The notes under the pieces: generated by a model
The model's database searches: none
Seen by the model: the letters and a program-made list of their open reading frames with translations, nothing else
Told to the model about the DNA's origin: nothing
Assembly (NCBI GenBank): GCA_033297205.1
Contig: MU859076.1
Span: forward strand, 210,849-274,848
Reading direction: 5' to 3'
Length of the DNA: 64,000 bases
Source of the DNA: Pseudoneurospora amorphoporcata
Lineage: Eukaryota; Ascomycota; Sordariomycetes; Sordariales; Sordariaceae
In this document: positions 21,512-33,432 of the stretch, piece by piece
How the letters are laid out: every line of letters starts with the position of its first letter
Numbering within the stretch: the stretch's first letter is position 1
Position numbers and translations under genes: made by a program

Positions 21512-23098
21512 GCGCGGGCGTGGGCTTTGGTGGCGGATTGCTTTTTGTTGTTTTGGAAACTCGGACCGCTGGCTGCTCTGTCTGCTGCTGCTGTTATCCA
21601 TACAACTACAAACCACTACGCACAAGCCGCTAGCGCAATAGTCGTGCATAGCATCTACACTGCCTTGGCTCACGGCTTGGTCCTGGTGGAGGTTGGCCTG
21701 TGCGGCAGCCCGCTTTATAGATACCTCGTCCAGCTCGGCAAACGTCTCCTAAGCAAGCTGGCTTGGTCCAGAAAGAACAAGCTCTTAAGTCAGCTACGCC
21801 GTAGCATGATCTTGATATCCTCGCCTTCGTCGGATCGCGACAGCACCACAGGTGGCGGTGGTCAGCAGCAAGCCGCTCCCTCCTCCTCCTCCGCTCGACA
21901 GAGCAGGGACGAAGGGGCGGCTTCCAACCATGCTGGTCGTCCTAGGCCTTCTACAGCGACTTCCCGCGGCGGCTTCGCCAGCCATGAGCGGTCGACACGG
22001 GATGGAATGATCGACTGCGTGGATGAAGAAGACGACGACGGCGAGGAAGCAGAAGAAGCGCGGCAAGACAGCGGAAGTGGAAGCGATGTCGAGATTGAAC
22101 ATGCCATAGACGCGCCGCAATCACCACCGCCAGATTACTCACGACCGCGACCACCAATGTCACCACAATCACAAAGCACCAGCTCACCAGCACCACCAGA
22201 ACGACCACCACCTCCACCACCAAAATCACCCAAAAAGAAGACGCTACCAGGCGACCCAGCCTACGTCTCACCCATAGGCAAAATCGGCCCAATAGGCAGC
22301 ATCCCCAAGATCTCTTCCCCCAGCAACAGCGAAAAGGGCGGCATCTCCGTCCCCCCCTCTTCGCGCCCCCAACTTCTCCCCTATATCGGCTGCTTTCTAA
22401 AAGGCAAAACCGTCGACGAGTACGGGGACATTATCGACCCCCAAACAGGCACAATCCTCGCGCGCGCGGGCGGGGATCTGCCTTCGATTGTGGGGAGACA
22501 GGTGTCCAACAACCAAGGGGATATCTTGGGGGATGAGGGAGAATTGCTGGGCTATGTGGCTGATGTTGAGATTGGGAAGACGGCTGCTTCAGCAGCGCCA
22601 ACACCGATGATGAGTCTCGCAGAGGTGCTGAGCAAAAACAAGGCGGCCTTGATGGTGGATCATGAAGGGAATATTTTGGATGCGCAGGGGAGTGTGGTGG
22701 GCAAGTTTTTGGATAAGATTAATCCTATGCATAAAGAACGACAAGAGAAGGAGGAGAAGGAGAAGAAGCAGAACGGGAAGGGGAAGGGGAAAGCCAGAGA
22801 GGAGGAGGGTGGGGGGATACCTGCGCCTCAATATGAGGAGACTGAGGATGAGGATGAGGAAGAGGGAGCTCCTGAGGAGGCGGAAAAGCCACAGCGCGAA
22901 CAATCAAGACCGCCAAGGAGGACGGAAGAAGAGAGGAGGGCAAACGCGGCTGCGTGGAGAAAGGAGAATCCGGAAGAGAGCCCGTCGGATATCTTTCTGG
23001 ATGTCAAGTCCACGACGGAGGGCATCCAGTTGACGATTCGGATTCCCACTGTGTTTGGGAATGGGCAACAGTTGAAGCCGAATATTTCGTTTTCTTGA
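21512..23098 (+). CDS. DUF3659-type repeat protein with hydrophobic N-terminus
   Basis: The frame opens at 21512 and ends at TGA 23096-23098. The first in-frame ATG is 21806 (430 aa), but the preceding residues form a convincing hydrophobic/helical segment (SAIVVHSIYTALAHGLVLVE), so an upstream exon is likely. A possible one runs 21215-21346, joining in phase to the AG at 21510-21511. The middle is disordered, Pro/Ser-rich and acidic. Then come glycine-patterned repeats of DUF3659 style: KGKTVDEYGDIIDPQTGTIL, VGRQVSNNQGDILGDEG and DHEGNILDAQGSVVGK. A Lys/Glu-rich stretch follows. The C-terminus (SDIFLDVKSTTEGIQL, then RIPTVFG) is again an alternating beta-like tail. Function is unknown in this family. 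It precedes a second DUF3659-type gene on the same strand. Confidence 0.75.
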   Translation, partial: ARAWALVADCFLLFWKLGPLAALSAAAVIHTTTNHYAQAASAIVVHSIYTALAHGLVLVEVGLCGSPLYRYLVQLGKRLLSKLAWSRKNKLLSQLRRSMILISSPSSDRDSTTGGGGQQQAAPSSSSARQSRDEGAASNHAGRPRPSTATSRGGFASHERSTRDGMIDCVDEEDDDGEEAEEARQDSGSGSDVEIEHAIDAPQSPPPDYSRPRPPMSPQSQSTSSPAPPERPPPPPPKSPKKKTLPGDPAYVSPIGKIGPIGSIPKISSPSNSEKGGISVPPSSRPQLLPYIGCFLKGKTVDEYGDIIDPQTGTILARAGGDLPSIVGRQVSNNQGDILGDEGELLGYVADVEIGKTAASAAPTPMMSLAEVLSKNKAALMVDHEGNILDAQGSVVGKFLDKINPMHKERQEKEEKEKKQNGKGKGKAREEEGGGIPAPQYEETEDEDEEEGAPEEAEKPQREQSRPPRRTEEERRANAAAWRKENPEESPSDIFLDVKSTTEGIQLTIRIPTVFGNGQQLKPNISFS

Positions 23099-25836
23099 GC
23101 AGCATTTGTATGGACTGGGTTTGTGTCAGGAAATGGGACAAGAGCAGGAGTTTATGGGAGTTTGCAAGACGGATATAATGGTTGAGAAGGGGGAAGAGAG
23201 CATTAAAGCTAGCAGTACCTGTACATACAGCAACTTCACCAACAGTTACAGAAACAAAGCATGGCAAAACTAAAGGTAAACAAAATAAAAATGCTTCACA
23301 AGTGGGACTGGGGAAACGACGACGGGCATTCCCCTTCCAGCAGCTCCAGATCTCCTTCCAAAAAGAGGGAAGCGCCGGCTCTGCCACGGTGAGAGCGCGG
23401 GGAAAACTCCGTTCGAAGACTGGACCCTGGGCGGGTAAAGCGGGCAGGCTGGAGACGGAGGAAGAAAAGCTAAGAAATGGAATCAAGATCGTAGGGCGGA
23501 ACTTGGAGGAAAGAAGACAAGCGAGACCAAGTTTCCCAAAAGTCTCGACCAAGTCCCTGAAAGTCCCCTCCGACCCCCCCCCCCCCGGTCAGCCACCCAC
23601 CCAACCACAACCCACCAGCTGGAAATCAGGTTTTCTGGAACATGTGGAAGACGTTGGCTAGAAACCTTTGAGAACTCCGTTGCGGGGCATGATGGACTAA
23701 CGGCCCGAAATCGAAGAGATCCGGCTAGGTATGCCTGTCTCCGTATCTAGTGTACACTACCTTAATGAGGTAACATGACGTTGCTCCCGCCCTAGCTGGT
23801 GATGTGGGTTGCGAGGTAAGCTTTCAACAACCCATCCAACATCCAACACTTGGAGCACAACCGCTCATAGGTGCGCCTCGCTAGCGTCTCGGACATGAAA
23901 CAAGATAAAGGCCTAGTTACAATAACTGGGGACACGATAATATAGTACGATATATGTTGATCTTCTTACGAGCAAGGCGAGAGGAATTCCACTACCCTAC
24001 TGTGGAAGCCTTACGACAACATGCTCCGGACTTGACTTCTATTTGTGTATCATCCCGCGTGCGTAAGACCGTCACAGAACAGACGATGGATGGTGATTGG
24101 ATGGTGGCGAAGAATAGCGGCAGAGCTAAACGTAAACAGGATAAAAATCTTCAGGACTTTGGTTGGGTACCTGAATTTACGGATGGAAGACAACTAAACG
24201 CGGTGGGACTGCCCACTGGAACCTTTAAGGAAACGTGGAGGGCGTGAGAGATATCAAAACCACTTACACTAACTACACTAGTGAATTCTCCGAAATCAAG
24301 GTTAGTACAACCTCACCTCATCTCAGCTTGCTTCTTTTCCTCTACATACCTGGTGTTGTCTCACTTGTCTAACGTTCAGCAACGGCGGGATAAACGCCGT
24401 ACGCGCCAGACAACACACCTTTTGGCTGAGATAGCGACTTGGTATCAAGGTTTTAACTTTGCCACAATGATAAAAAGAGCTTCAAGCCACACTTTCATGT
24501 GAAAACCGGCGGGTCAATCAGAATGACCTGTCGTCCATGGCAAGGAGTGATTGTTGTAGGATTCCATGGGAGAAGTACAAGACTTCCACAAGTTCTTCAT
24601 GGCATGATCCAATGAGAGCTCTGGGATAGGTGGTTCTCCAACTCCGAAACCCACAGGCCGCTGACAGCCTCAACGACATGTGTTACATGCGGCATGGTTC
24701 ATCCCGGACCTTTCCCCAAGTGTCTCGAGGTTGCATTGCTTCCGTTGTGGCTCCCCTCCGTCATCCTGCCTCATGCCCTTTTTACTTCCACTCTTCTGTT
24801 CATGTTTGGCCATACGGCACTCCATGGTATCGAGTTCTCGAACCTCTCTGAAATCCAATGGGCATGTTAATGCCTGTCTCTGCCATACATTGCCTCGAGA
24901 TTGCCGAGATTGCGTATGAAAAGTGGGAAAAGTCGATCCCTTCGGTCTAGTCCAGTGATCATCTCGTCTTCCTCGTCCGATAAGTATTGACAAACAGTTA
25001 CCGCATCACATTTTCGTACGGTCTTTATCCCTTAACTTTTTCCTTTCGTACAAGGTCGATAGGCAGGAACAACCACCGTTGCCAAGATTCTAGCCATGCC
25101 ATGCTTTCGAAGCAAGGAAGGAAGGAGGCAACTACCTCTCGTAACTTCCATGTTTCTTTGATGATGATGATTTTCTTCTCTTTCCTTCCAGGTTTGTTGG
25201 GGCCCGCTCGAGCCACGCTCGAGCTATCCGCCTTTCGCGAGCGATGCCGTACCTACATCACTGCCGTTGAAGATGTCTGATAGGTTGGTTTTCCCACCAC
25301 TTACACCACCTTATACACTCCCATATACTTGAAACCGGACCTGTGGCGTCAACACATCCTCGCACTTGCTTCCGAGTGGCTGCTCACAACTTTCTGTATG
25401 CCCAAGTGTCGGTGTCTGTGTGGAAGGATCGTGCCTGCCCTTCACCCCATTACCTCGATGGAGACCGGGAAGGTACTGTGTGAGGTAGAATGAACAAGAG
25501 GGGAGAGGACTAGGGATTTGACTCAACACACTGCGAAACCCAAAAGACTGCTCCGTGACGTAACCCGTTAAACTGCGATGACGTCCAGGATATCGAAACC
25601 AAAGACTCTTTGGACTGTCTGCATCACATACTGACGCAGGAAGAAAGGGACTCGGACAGAAAAATATAAAGGGTTCAAATACCGACTCGTAGTTCCGTCG
25701 TCTGGGAAGTCTTGGTTCAACTTCATTAGCAAGACTATTATTGCAACTTAATAACACATACCTTATACCCGCATGGGCACAACCTAACTTTATCCCACAA
25801 CACCCACACACAATCAACACGCCACAACTATCAACC
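23099..25836. other. 2.7-kb intergenic region between the two DUF3659-type genes
   Basis: I see no supported gene. A short C run lies near 23574-23586. Frames of up to about 180 codons occur on both strands without domains. The final 100 bases are A/C-rich, consistent with the 5' UTR of the next gene. Confidence 0.45.
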
Positions 25837-28800
25837 ATGAGCGACATCGCCAAGAAAACCCTCCCCGCTGACGCTCAGCAGCCCACGAGCGCCAAAACAG
25901 CCGACACCACCTCCCAACCCGACCCCTCTGCTCCTCGCTCCGCCAAGGCTGGCGAGGAAGGTGCCTCCAATGTCACTGACTCCGAGTCCTACTCCCCAGA
26001 GGCTGGGTCGGAGTATACCCACGAGAAGCAGGGCGGCGGCGAGCAACTCGAGGGCATTGAAGAGGAGTCTCGGAAGATCCAGATGAAGGACGATGAGGAG
26101 GGAGACGAGAAGCCTTCCAGTGATGACTTCGAGAAGCTCGAAGGAGAAGGTGATGATGCAAGAACGGAGCTAGAGGCTCAGTCCCGAGAGCAGCCGGATT
26201 TTGATGCTGATGATGATGAGACTGAGGAGACCCAGTCCAAGGATCAGACTCGGGGTGACGAAGCTGCTTCTGCCATTCCTGCGACCGAGGACGGCAACAA
26301 GACTGAGGAGCAACCTGCTCCTTCGGAGTCCGAAGCTACCGGAAAGACTTCGCTGCTCACCGAGCAAGCCAAGGAAGCTCTCGACAGGGCCTCCGAGGAC
26401 CAGCCCACTGATGAAGCGCGCGAGTCTTTCCTCCAGTCGGCCAAGAGCGGTCTGACTGCTGGAAGCACCATGACTGGCGCGACCAAGGAGACTGGCGAGA
26501 CCGCCACTTCTGAGGCGCAGTCGCAGTCGCAGGAACAGACTTCACAACCTCAGGCTTCGCATCCCGGTGATGAAGACACCGCCACGGAAACCAGGACTGC
26601 CCCCAGCGAGTATACCGCTACCGAATCTCAGGCGCCGAAGACCGGGGCTTCACAAGCCGGTACTTCGCGCCCCAGCGACGGAGTCTCCGGGGAGCAGCAG
26701 TACGCCCGCTCCGTCACCTTCGACGAGTCGCAAAACAAGTCCCAGGAGGCACCGACCGAATACACCGGCGACGAATCTGGCTCCGCAACCGGAACCGAAC
26801 AGACGGCCACACAAACCGGCACCGGCTACACCCAATCGCAAACCGGCACCCAGTCCCAAACCCAGCCCTCGCACCCTTCGGACGAAATCTCCGGTACGGA
26901 TCAATACCCCCAAACCGGCACCGGAACAACGACCTACGACTATGGCGCCCCCACCGTCACTCAAGCCGACCAAACCGGAACGGGAACAACCACGTACGAC
27001 TATGGCGCCCCCACCGCTACTCAAGCCGGCCAAACCGGTGCCACTGGCGAGTCCGTTACCGTTGCCGAGGACCTTGACTTCTCGGTGCTGAAGAACGGCA
27101 GGGTAAACAAGGGCGGTAACGTCGTCGACTCCGATGGCAAGGTCGTCGGCCGCGTCGTGTCGGGCATCCTGCAGTACCTCGTCGGCAAGAAGGTCGACGA
27201 GAACGGAGATATCTGGGCCGACAACGGAAAAGTGATTGGCAAGGCCGAGCCAATTTCCGAGAGCGAGCGGGAGGACATGCTCAAGGAGGCTGGCCCCTTT
27301 GAGTCGTTCCCCGACGCCGTCGTTGACGGGAACGGTATGGTAGTCAGCAATGGCGAGTGGGTTGGCAAGGTTATCGAGGGCGATTTGAAGGTTCTCAGGG
27401 GCAAGAGCGTCGATGCCGATGGCGATATCATGGACAAGTCCGGAAACGTGATTGGCCGCGCGGAGCGCTGGGAGCCCGAGCCCGAGCAGGAGCCTGAGCC
27501 GGAGCCGGAGGTGGATAGGAGCATCTTGGCCGGCAAGAGGGTCAACAAGGCGGGCAATGTTGTCGATAACGCCGGTGTTATCTACGGCCGCGTCGTGGAG
27601 GGTGATGTGCAGAAGATGGTTGGTCGCATGTGCGACAAGAACGGCAACATCCTCAGCGAGAGCGGTGATATCCTCGGCAGGGCCGAACTTGTCTCGGAAG
27701 GCGAACGCGAGGGCATGAAGGAGGGTCCCTTCTCTGAGCTCAAGGGCTGCACCGTTGCCAAGGATGGAACCATTGTCACTCCTGGTGGTGATATCGTTGG
27801 CCGTCTCGTCCAGGGTGACGCCAAGCAGCTCTTTGGTCGTCCTGTTGATGACGATGGCGATGTCATCGACAAGAACGGCAATGTCATCGGCCATGCTGAG
27901 CGCTGGACGCCTGAGGAGGTCGAGAGGAAGAAGAACCCCATGACTGGTCGCAGGGTCAACCGCGAGGGCAACGTTGTTGACGAAGACGGTAACATCATCG
28001 GCAAGTTGACTTCGGGTGACCCTCAGGCTTGCTCGGGTAAGGAGATCGACGACGACGGTGATGTTATCGACAACAAGGGCACTGTTATCGGCCACTGCAC
28101 CCTCCTCGAAGACATCAGAGCTGAGGAGTCACCTGAGGAGAAGGAGAAGAGAGAGCAGGTCGAGAAGGACAAGAAGCTGGCTCTCCAGATGGCTGTCTGC
28201 ATCGAGCAGTGTCTTGACAAGATTCGTCCGATCTGCAAGATGATCACCGAGGTAAGTTTCTCCCATTCGTTTTCTGACTAGCTACCTGGCATAGCAGTCA
28301 CTGACCGGCTACTTTTTCAACAACAGAAAATCGACAAGGCCGAACGCACTCCCGAGGATGAGCGTGACGAAGAGGCACTTGTCAAGGAGGTTAAGCCCTT
28401 GATTGAGGAAGGCGGTCGCATCCTCACCGAGGCCAAGGGCATCATCAAGGGTCTCGACCCTGATGGTCGCATCGCAGCCAATGCGAAGCACAAGACTGCT
28501 GCGCGTGAGGCCACTCCAGAGGAGTACCACTTGGCCGAAGTGCTCAAGGACCTCACTGGCGACGTTACCCAGTGCATCGAAAACGCCAGGAAGAAGCTTG
28601 AAGACATGCCGCATGCGAAGAAGGAGCTCAACCCTCTCTGGGGTCTTCTCAACGAGCCACTCTTCCAGATCTTGGCTGCCGTTGGCTTGCTCCTGGCCGG
28701 TGTTCTTAACCTTGTCGGTAGACTGGTAGGTCTTGCCATCTCTACCCGTCATTTTCTTGCTCTGGCGAATGGTGCTAACAGAGGCTTGCAGCTGGGCGGT

Positions 28801-28947
28801 CTTGGTCTTGGTGGTCTCGTTGATGGCCTCTTGGGCACTCTCGGTCTCAACCGCGTCCTCCAAGGTCTTGGTCTTGGTGCCGTTACCAAGAGCTTGACTG
28901 GAGGTGGCAAGAAGAAGAGCGGTGGTCTCTTGGGCCTAGGTGGCTAA
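25837..28947 (+). CDS. Large LEA-like disordered protein with ten DUF3659-type half-repeats
   Basis: Exons 25837-28251, 28327-28725 and 28792-28947 encode 989 aa. Residues 1-405 are hydrophilic, Glu/Thr/Ser/Gln-rich and probably disordered, with a 60-bp tandem duplication (QTGTGTTTYDYGAPT units). Residues about 410-765 hold five double units, each with the pattern G-x-V-x-x-x-G-N-V-V-D-x-x-G-x-V-I-G, for example KRVNKAGNVVDNAGVIYGR and DDDGDVIDKNGNVIGHAE. This is the fungal DUF3659 pattern. A helical Cys-containing region follows, then a hydrophobic segment (LFQILAAVGLLLAGVLNLVG) and a Gly/Leu-rich C-terminus. The molecular role is unknown. LEA-like composition suggests desiccation or stress protection or a scaffold, by inference only. 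The second intron (66 nt) is stop-free and a multiple of three. Confidence 0.92.
26911..27030 (+). repeat. 60-bp tandem duplication inside the LEA-like gene
   Basis: Two adjacent 60-bp copies (26911-26970 and 26971-27030) differ at a few positions. Each begins CAAACCGG and contains ACGACTATGGCGCCCCCACC. A partial third start (CAAACCGGTG) follows at 27031. The frame is preserved, adding 20 residues per copy. Confidence 0.95.
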
Positions 28948-31180
28948 ATATGTGCTGGATAATATGGGACGTTTTCTTGTGCAATGTTTGGATAAGGTAA
29001 TGTTTGATGTTTTGAGACTCCTGTTATGATGTTTGATGTTATGATGACTCCTGTTATGATAAGTAAATGTATGTTATGAATGAGTTTCACAGAATGTTAG
29101 TCTACTTAGTTTCTTTTCAAAACCTGCGTCATTCAGTCTCAATCTTCTCTCGTCTTGAACATGTTGAATTCAGGCATGACATTAGACTTGCTGAGTGCCA
29201 TTTGATATGCCAGACTTGAGATGACGAAAACGGCAACGGACCTTGTCCTTCAGGACACTCCCGAGGCCGAGGAGGACAGGCGTCGAATCACACTCGATCT
29301 GAAGAAGTTGACTCACCACGTCTAAAATGTTAGTGTCAGCAAACCCGAGGGGACGCATCACTTCCCCTACCCACTGCATATCGAGTGTGGGACGGAACAG
29401 ATCCGAAGCATGAGACGGACGGAGATAGCAGATCTCGACTATGTATCACAGCCATCATCTCTGTTATCGCCGGTGTCAACTGTCAAGAAGGCTACGAGGT
29501 CAGTCAGGATGTTCCTGCATACCATGGAGGGATAACCCTGTCGAGATGGCCAAGAGCGGAAGACGGCCTTCTATTCGCTTGATGTTCGGTGAGCGGTTGA
29601 TGTTGACATGGACATGGATGGAGGCTCATCAGTCATCACCAAAAGCAACATTTTGGATGGGGCCGTGGATCGGTGGACTTGGGCAAAGTGGATTTGCGGG
29701 GAGTTGGTGAAGGGCGATATCGGACGTCGCAATCCGACTGTCGCAGCTTGTGATGGGGGGAGACGTGATTGGTCAATTCCGGCCAGAGCTTGAAGACTTG
29801 GACAAAAAGAGGACCTTGACGGTTTTGGTGACATGGTATGGTGATAGGAGCGATGTCGGAGCTTTCAAAATGAACCTTCAGTTCCATCCTTTTGCTGCTT
29901 TGGTGGTGGTTAACCTTTGGAAGGTGAGAATTGAAGTTATTCAGAAACAGTGAAAGGCCATAATGAAAGAAAATTTTGGAAAGGTTCAGAGTCGCGCCCC
30001 CGCACATGTTTGTTGTTTTGCGGCTTGCCATGTGCGACACTAGCCAATGCAGGGGGGGATCACTCAGTAGCGTGCTTAATACACACATACGTGGCGGTGA
30101 TTGTTCGGACTAAATATTCACCATATTTCGAGTCATGACATTCTGAAGAGGCAGTTGATGATGAAGTGTGAAGTTCGTATGCCGGCCAAGATCATCAAAA
30201 AACAAGATTACGGTGTATTCTACCACATAACAATCTGGCCTTTTCTCCGAATTCATGTAAAAAGGACACATTGGACCGCATCAAGTTGCCTTGACCCCGT
30301 TGCAGAGTGCCGCGCCTTGATTTTCTCGGTGCCGTCCGTGATTGGTCTTGATGACAGTGTCTTATGTGCCTAATGCATGTGGTCGTACTTGTTCCCAACA
30401 ACGAACCAACTTGCCGTTGAAAGGGTCAAAAGTTAGCGTGTTAGGTATTCTGTAGGCGTGGACAAGATATCAACATGAAGTTAAACAAGGATCACGGGTC
30501 TTAGTAAGGCTCGGACAGAAGGAGCCGGCTGTTTCGTAGAAGAACAAGACTTTCAACTTTTGAAAGAGTGCCTATTCACAACCGCCACACATTGCCTTCT
30601 GGTGGAAAGATATGAAATATCAAAAAAGTTCAAAGGAATTGGCAAAAGCCAAAAGCCAATCACAAGGTCTTTACCGCAAGGGGTTGCTTCCTTCCGAAAT
30701 CGCCACTATACATTGCCAGCAATAAGCCAGCCAGTGCCTGTCATTGGCTGAAACCAACTAAATCTTGCCTATGAACCCCACAACGGCCTGACTGTCGCGA
30801 CCATACCCCACACTATGACTATCGTGCTAAATTTTTGAGCGGCTGTCGACTCACATCGCTCCCGGTTCCCGGTCTGAGGTAGTCGTCGCTACACTGACCA
30901 TTCATCCATTGTTCGTTCATCTACAAGTTACCACACCACCTCCTTCGTAAGTCTTCTTTCTTCCCTTTCTTTCCTTCCCCATATCATCCATCACCACCGA
31001 CCCTTTTGGTGTTTTCCTAGTATTACAGGAATCACCTTCAATTCGCCCTAATACCTATTTGCTGCTGCGTCCTCAGCCGACGATACTTCTCTAACAAAGC
31101 CACTGTTTACATAGCTTGTGGTTACCCCCCGCCGCCCGCTTGTAGCAGCACTATCAACCTCCCATCCTCCCAAGGCCGCG
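28948..31180. other. 2.2-kb intergenic region: LEA-like 3' UTR to ILV2 promoter
   Basis: An imperfect direct repeat of about 30 bp lies at 29000-29058, in the presumed 3' UTR (ATGTTTGATGTT...GACTCCTGTTATG twice). A minus-strand frame at 29182-29379 is discussed under rejected items. CCAAT-type motifs occur near 30655 and, inverted, near 30743. The ILV2 5' UTR with a probable intron starts near 30900. Confidence 0.5.
30947..31114 (+). other. Probable 5'-UTR intron of acetolactate synthase
   Basis: A GTAAGT donor at 30947 pairs with ATAG at 31111-31114, preceded by CTAAC at 31091-31095. The intervening 168 nt are pyrimidine-rich. The downstream exon runs straight into the ATG at 31181 without another ATG. 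Confidence 0.6.
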
Positions 31181-33432
31181 ATGCTCCGATCACGTCAGGC
31201 CGCTCGCGCCTTGAAGGCGTTGACTGAGGCGCAACAGATCTCCCATCGTACCACCCTCTCTGCCTCCCAGAGGGCCGCTGTTCTTCTCACATGTCGCTCC
31301 GTGCAAACGAGGAATTCGTCTACCGCCGCTGCGTATGTCATCTCCAAGAACATCCCTCGCCCCGGTCGCCGCCCCCTACATCAGTGACTCACGACCACCA
31401 CCGGAATACACACAACAATGCTAACATACACAACCACCACAGCGAGGCCAGACCTACCCCCAGCCAAAATTTCCAGCCTGAGCCTACACCTAGCAATGTT
31501 CAGCCTCTCGTCGGTCGCAAGACCGATATGGACGAGTCGTACGTTGGATGCCCCCATTACAGCTAATACGCCTGCGAACTGGCCGGGCTAACAAGATATC
31601 CGTTATGCAGCTTCATCGGCAAGACCGGTGGTGAGATCTTCCACGAGATGATGCTCAGACACGGCGTCAAGCACATCTTCGGTTATCCTGGCGGTGCCAT
31701 TCTCCCCGTCTTCGATGCCATCCACAACTCTCCCCACTTCGACTTCATCCTCCCCCGCCACGAACAAGGTGCTGGTCACATGGCTGAGGGTTACGCCCGT
31801 GCTTCTGGCAAGCCCGGTGTCGTCCTCGTTACCTCCGGTCCCGGTGCCACCAACGTCGTCACTCCCATGGCCGATGCCCTCGCCGATGGTACCCCCATGG
31901 TCGTCTTCTCCGGCCAGGTCCCCACCACCGCCATTGGCAGCGATGCTTTCCAGGAGGCCGACGTTATTGGTATTTCTAGGTCTTGCACCAAGTGGAACGT
32001 CATGGTGAAGAGCGTCGCCGAGCTTCCCCGCCGCATTAACGAGGCCTTCGAGATCGCCACTAGCGGCAGACCTGGCCCCGTCCTCGTCGATCTTCCCAAG
32101 GATATCACCGCTGGTATCCTTCGCCGCGCCATCCCTACCGATACCGCCATTCCCACCATTCCCAGTGCCGCCTCTCGCGCTGCCATTGAGCTGAGCCGCA
32201 AGCAGCTCGATGCCTCGATCCGCCGTGTTGCCAAGCTCATCAACATCGCCAAGAAGCCCGTCATCTATGCCGGTCACGGTGTTGTCCAGTCCAAGGGCGG
32301 CCCTGAGCTCCTCCGCGCCCTCTCCGAGAAGGCTTCTATCCCCGTTACCACCACTCTCCAGGGTCTCGGTGCTTTCGATGAGCTCGACGAGAAGTCCCTC
32401 CACATGCTCGGTATGCACGGTGCCGCTTACGCCAACAAGGCCGTCCAGGAGGCCGATCTGATCATCTGCCTTGGTGGCCGTTTCGACGATCGTGTCACCC
32501 TTAACCTCAACAAGTTCGCTCCTGCCGCCAAGGCCGCCGCCGCCGAGGGTCGTGGTGGTATCGTCCACTTCGAGATTCTCCCCAAGAACATCAACAAGGT
32601 CGTCCAGGCTACCGAGGCTGTCGAGGGTGATGTTGCCACCAACCTTGAGCTTCTCGTCCCCCAGGTTGAGGCCAAGACCATGGCCGATCGCAAGGAGTGG
32701 TTCGACCAGATCAACGCGTGGAAGACCAAGTGGCCTCTTTCCGACTACGAGCGCGCCGAGCGCACCGGTCTGATCAAGCCCCAGACCCTCATCGAGGAGC
32801 TCAGCAAGCTCACTGAGGACCGCAAGGACACCACCTACATTGCCACCGGTGTCGGCCAGCATCAGATGTGGACCGCTCAGCACTTCCGCTGGCGCCACCC
32901 CCGTACCATGATCACCTCCGGTGGCCTCGGTACCATGGGCTTCGGTCTCCCCGCCGCCATCGGCGCCAAGGTCGCCAAGCCCGATGCTCTCGTCATCGAC
33001 ATTGACGGTGATGCCTCCTTCGGCATGACCCTCACTGAGCTGTCCACCGCTGCTCAGTTCAACATTGGCGTCAAGGTCATTGTCCTCAACAACGAGGAGC
33101 AGGGTATGGTTACCCAGTGGCAGAACCTCTTCTACGACGACCGCTACTCGCACACCCACCAGAAGAACCCCGACTTTGTCAAGCTCGGCGATGCCATGGG
33201 CGTCCAGGCCAAGCGCATCAGCAAGCCCGGTGAGGTCGTCGAGGGTCTCAAGTGGCTCATCAACTCGGAGGGCCCCGCCCTTCTCGAGGTCGTCACCGAC
33301 AAGAAGGTTCCCGTCCTCCCCATGGTCCCTGCCGGCTGCGGTCTTGATGAGTTTATCACCTTCGACCAGGAGGTTGACCGCAAGCGTCGTGAGCGAATGG
33401 TCGAGCGTACCGGTGGTGTCCACGGTCTTTAA
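31181..33432 (+). CDS. ILV2: Acetolactate (acetohydroxyacid) synthase catalytic subunit, mitochondrial
   Basis: Exons 31181-31332, 31443-31538 and 31611-33432 give 689 aa. The first 50 residues are Arg/Ser/Ala-rich without acid clusters, a mitochondrial presequence. The enzyme joins pyruvate with pyruvate or 2-oxobutyrate using thiamine diphosphate, the first common step of Val, Ile and Leu synthesis. Visible marks are the catalytic Glu134 in LPRHEQGAGHMAEGYA, TSGPGATN, the FAD-binding middle domain, and the ThDP/Mg motif IDGDASFGM...LNNEEQG (about 545-575). The third exon uses almost only C- or G-ending codons, as expected for strong expression. It would work with a separate regulatory subunit, not present here. 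A TGACTCA general-control-type site lies in coding intron 1 (31385-31391). ILV2 is the yeast name. Confidence 0.97.
31385..31391 (+). promoter_or_regulatory. Candidate CPC1/Gcn4-type site in ILV2 intron 1
   Basis: An exact TGACTCA inside the first coding intron of acetolactate synthase. Branched-chain genes are classic general-control targets, but an intronic position is unusual and chance is not excluded. Confidence 0.3.

Noticed and set aside
26650..28095. 481-codon minus-strand frame
   Set aside because: Antisense shadow of the repeat region of the LEA-like gene; its apparent repeats mirror the sense repeats.
29182..29379. Minus-strand frame with somewhat protein-like sequence (LLGLGSVLKDKVRCRF)
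   Set aside because: Too short, no start context or domain, and splice-like signals inside it (CTAAC...TTTTAG) argue against one exon. Possibly a relic, not supportable.
31603..33423. 606-codon open frame on the minus strand
   Set aside because: It lies fully antisense to acetolactate synthase and arises from its C/G-ending codon bias. The translation is low-complexity Gly/Asp/Val/Leu without a domain.
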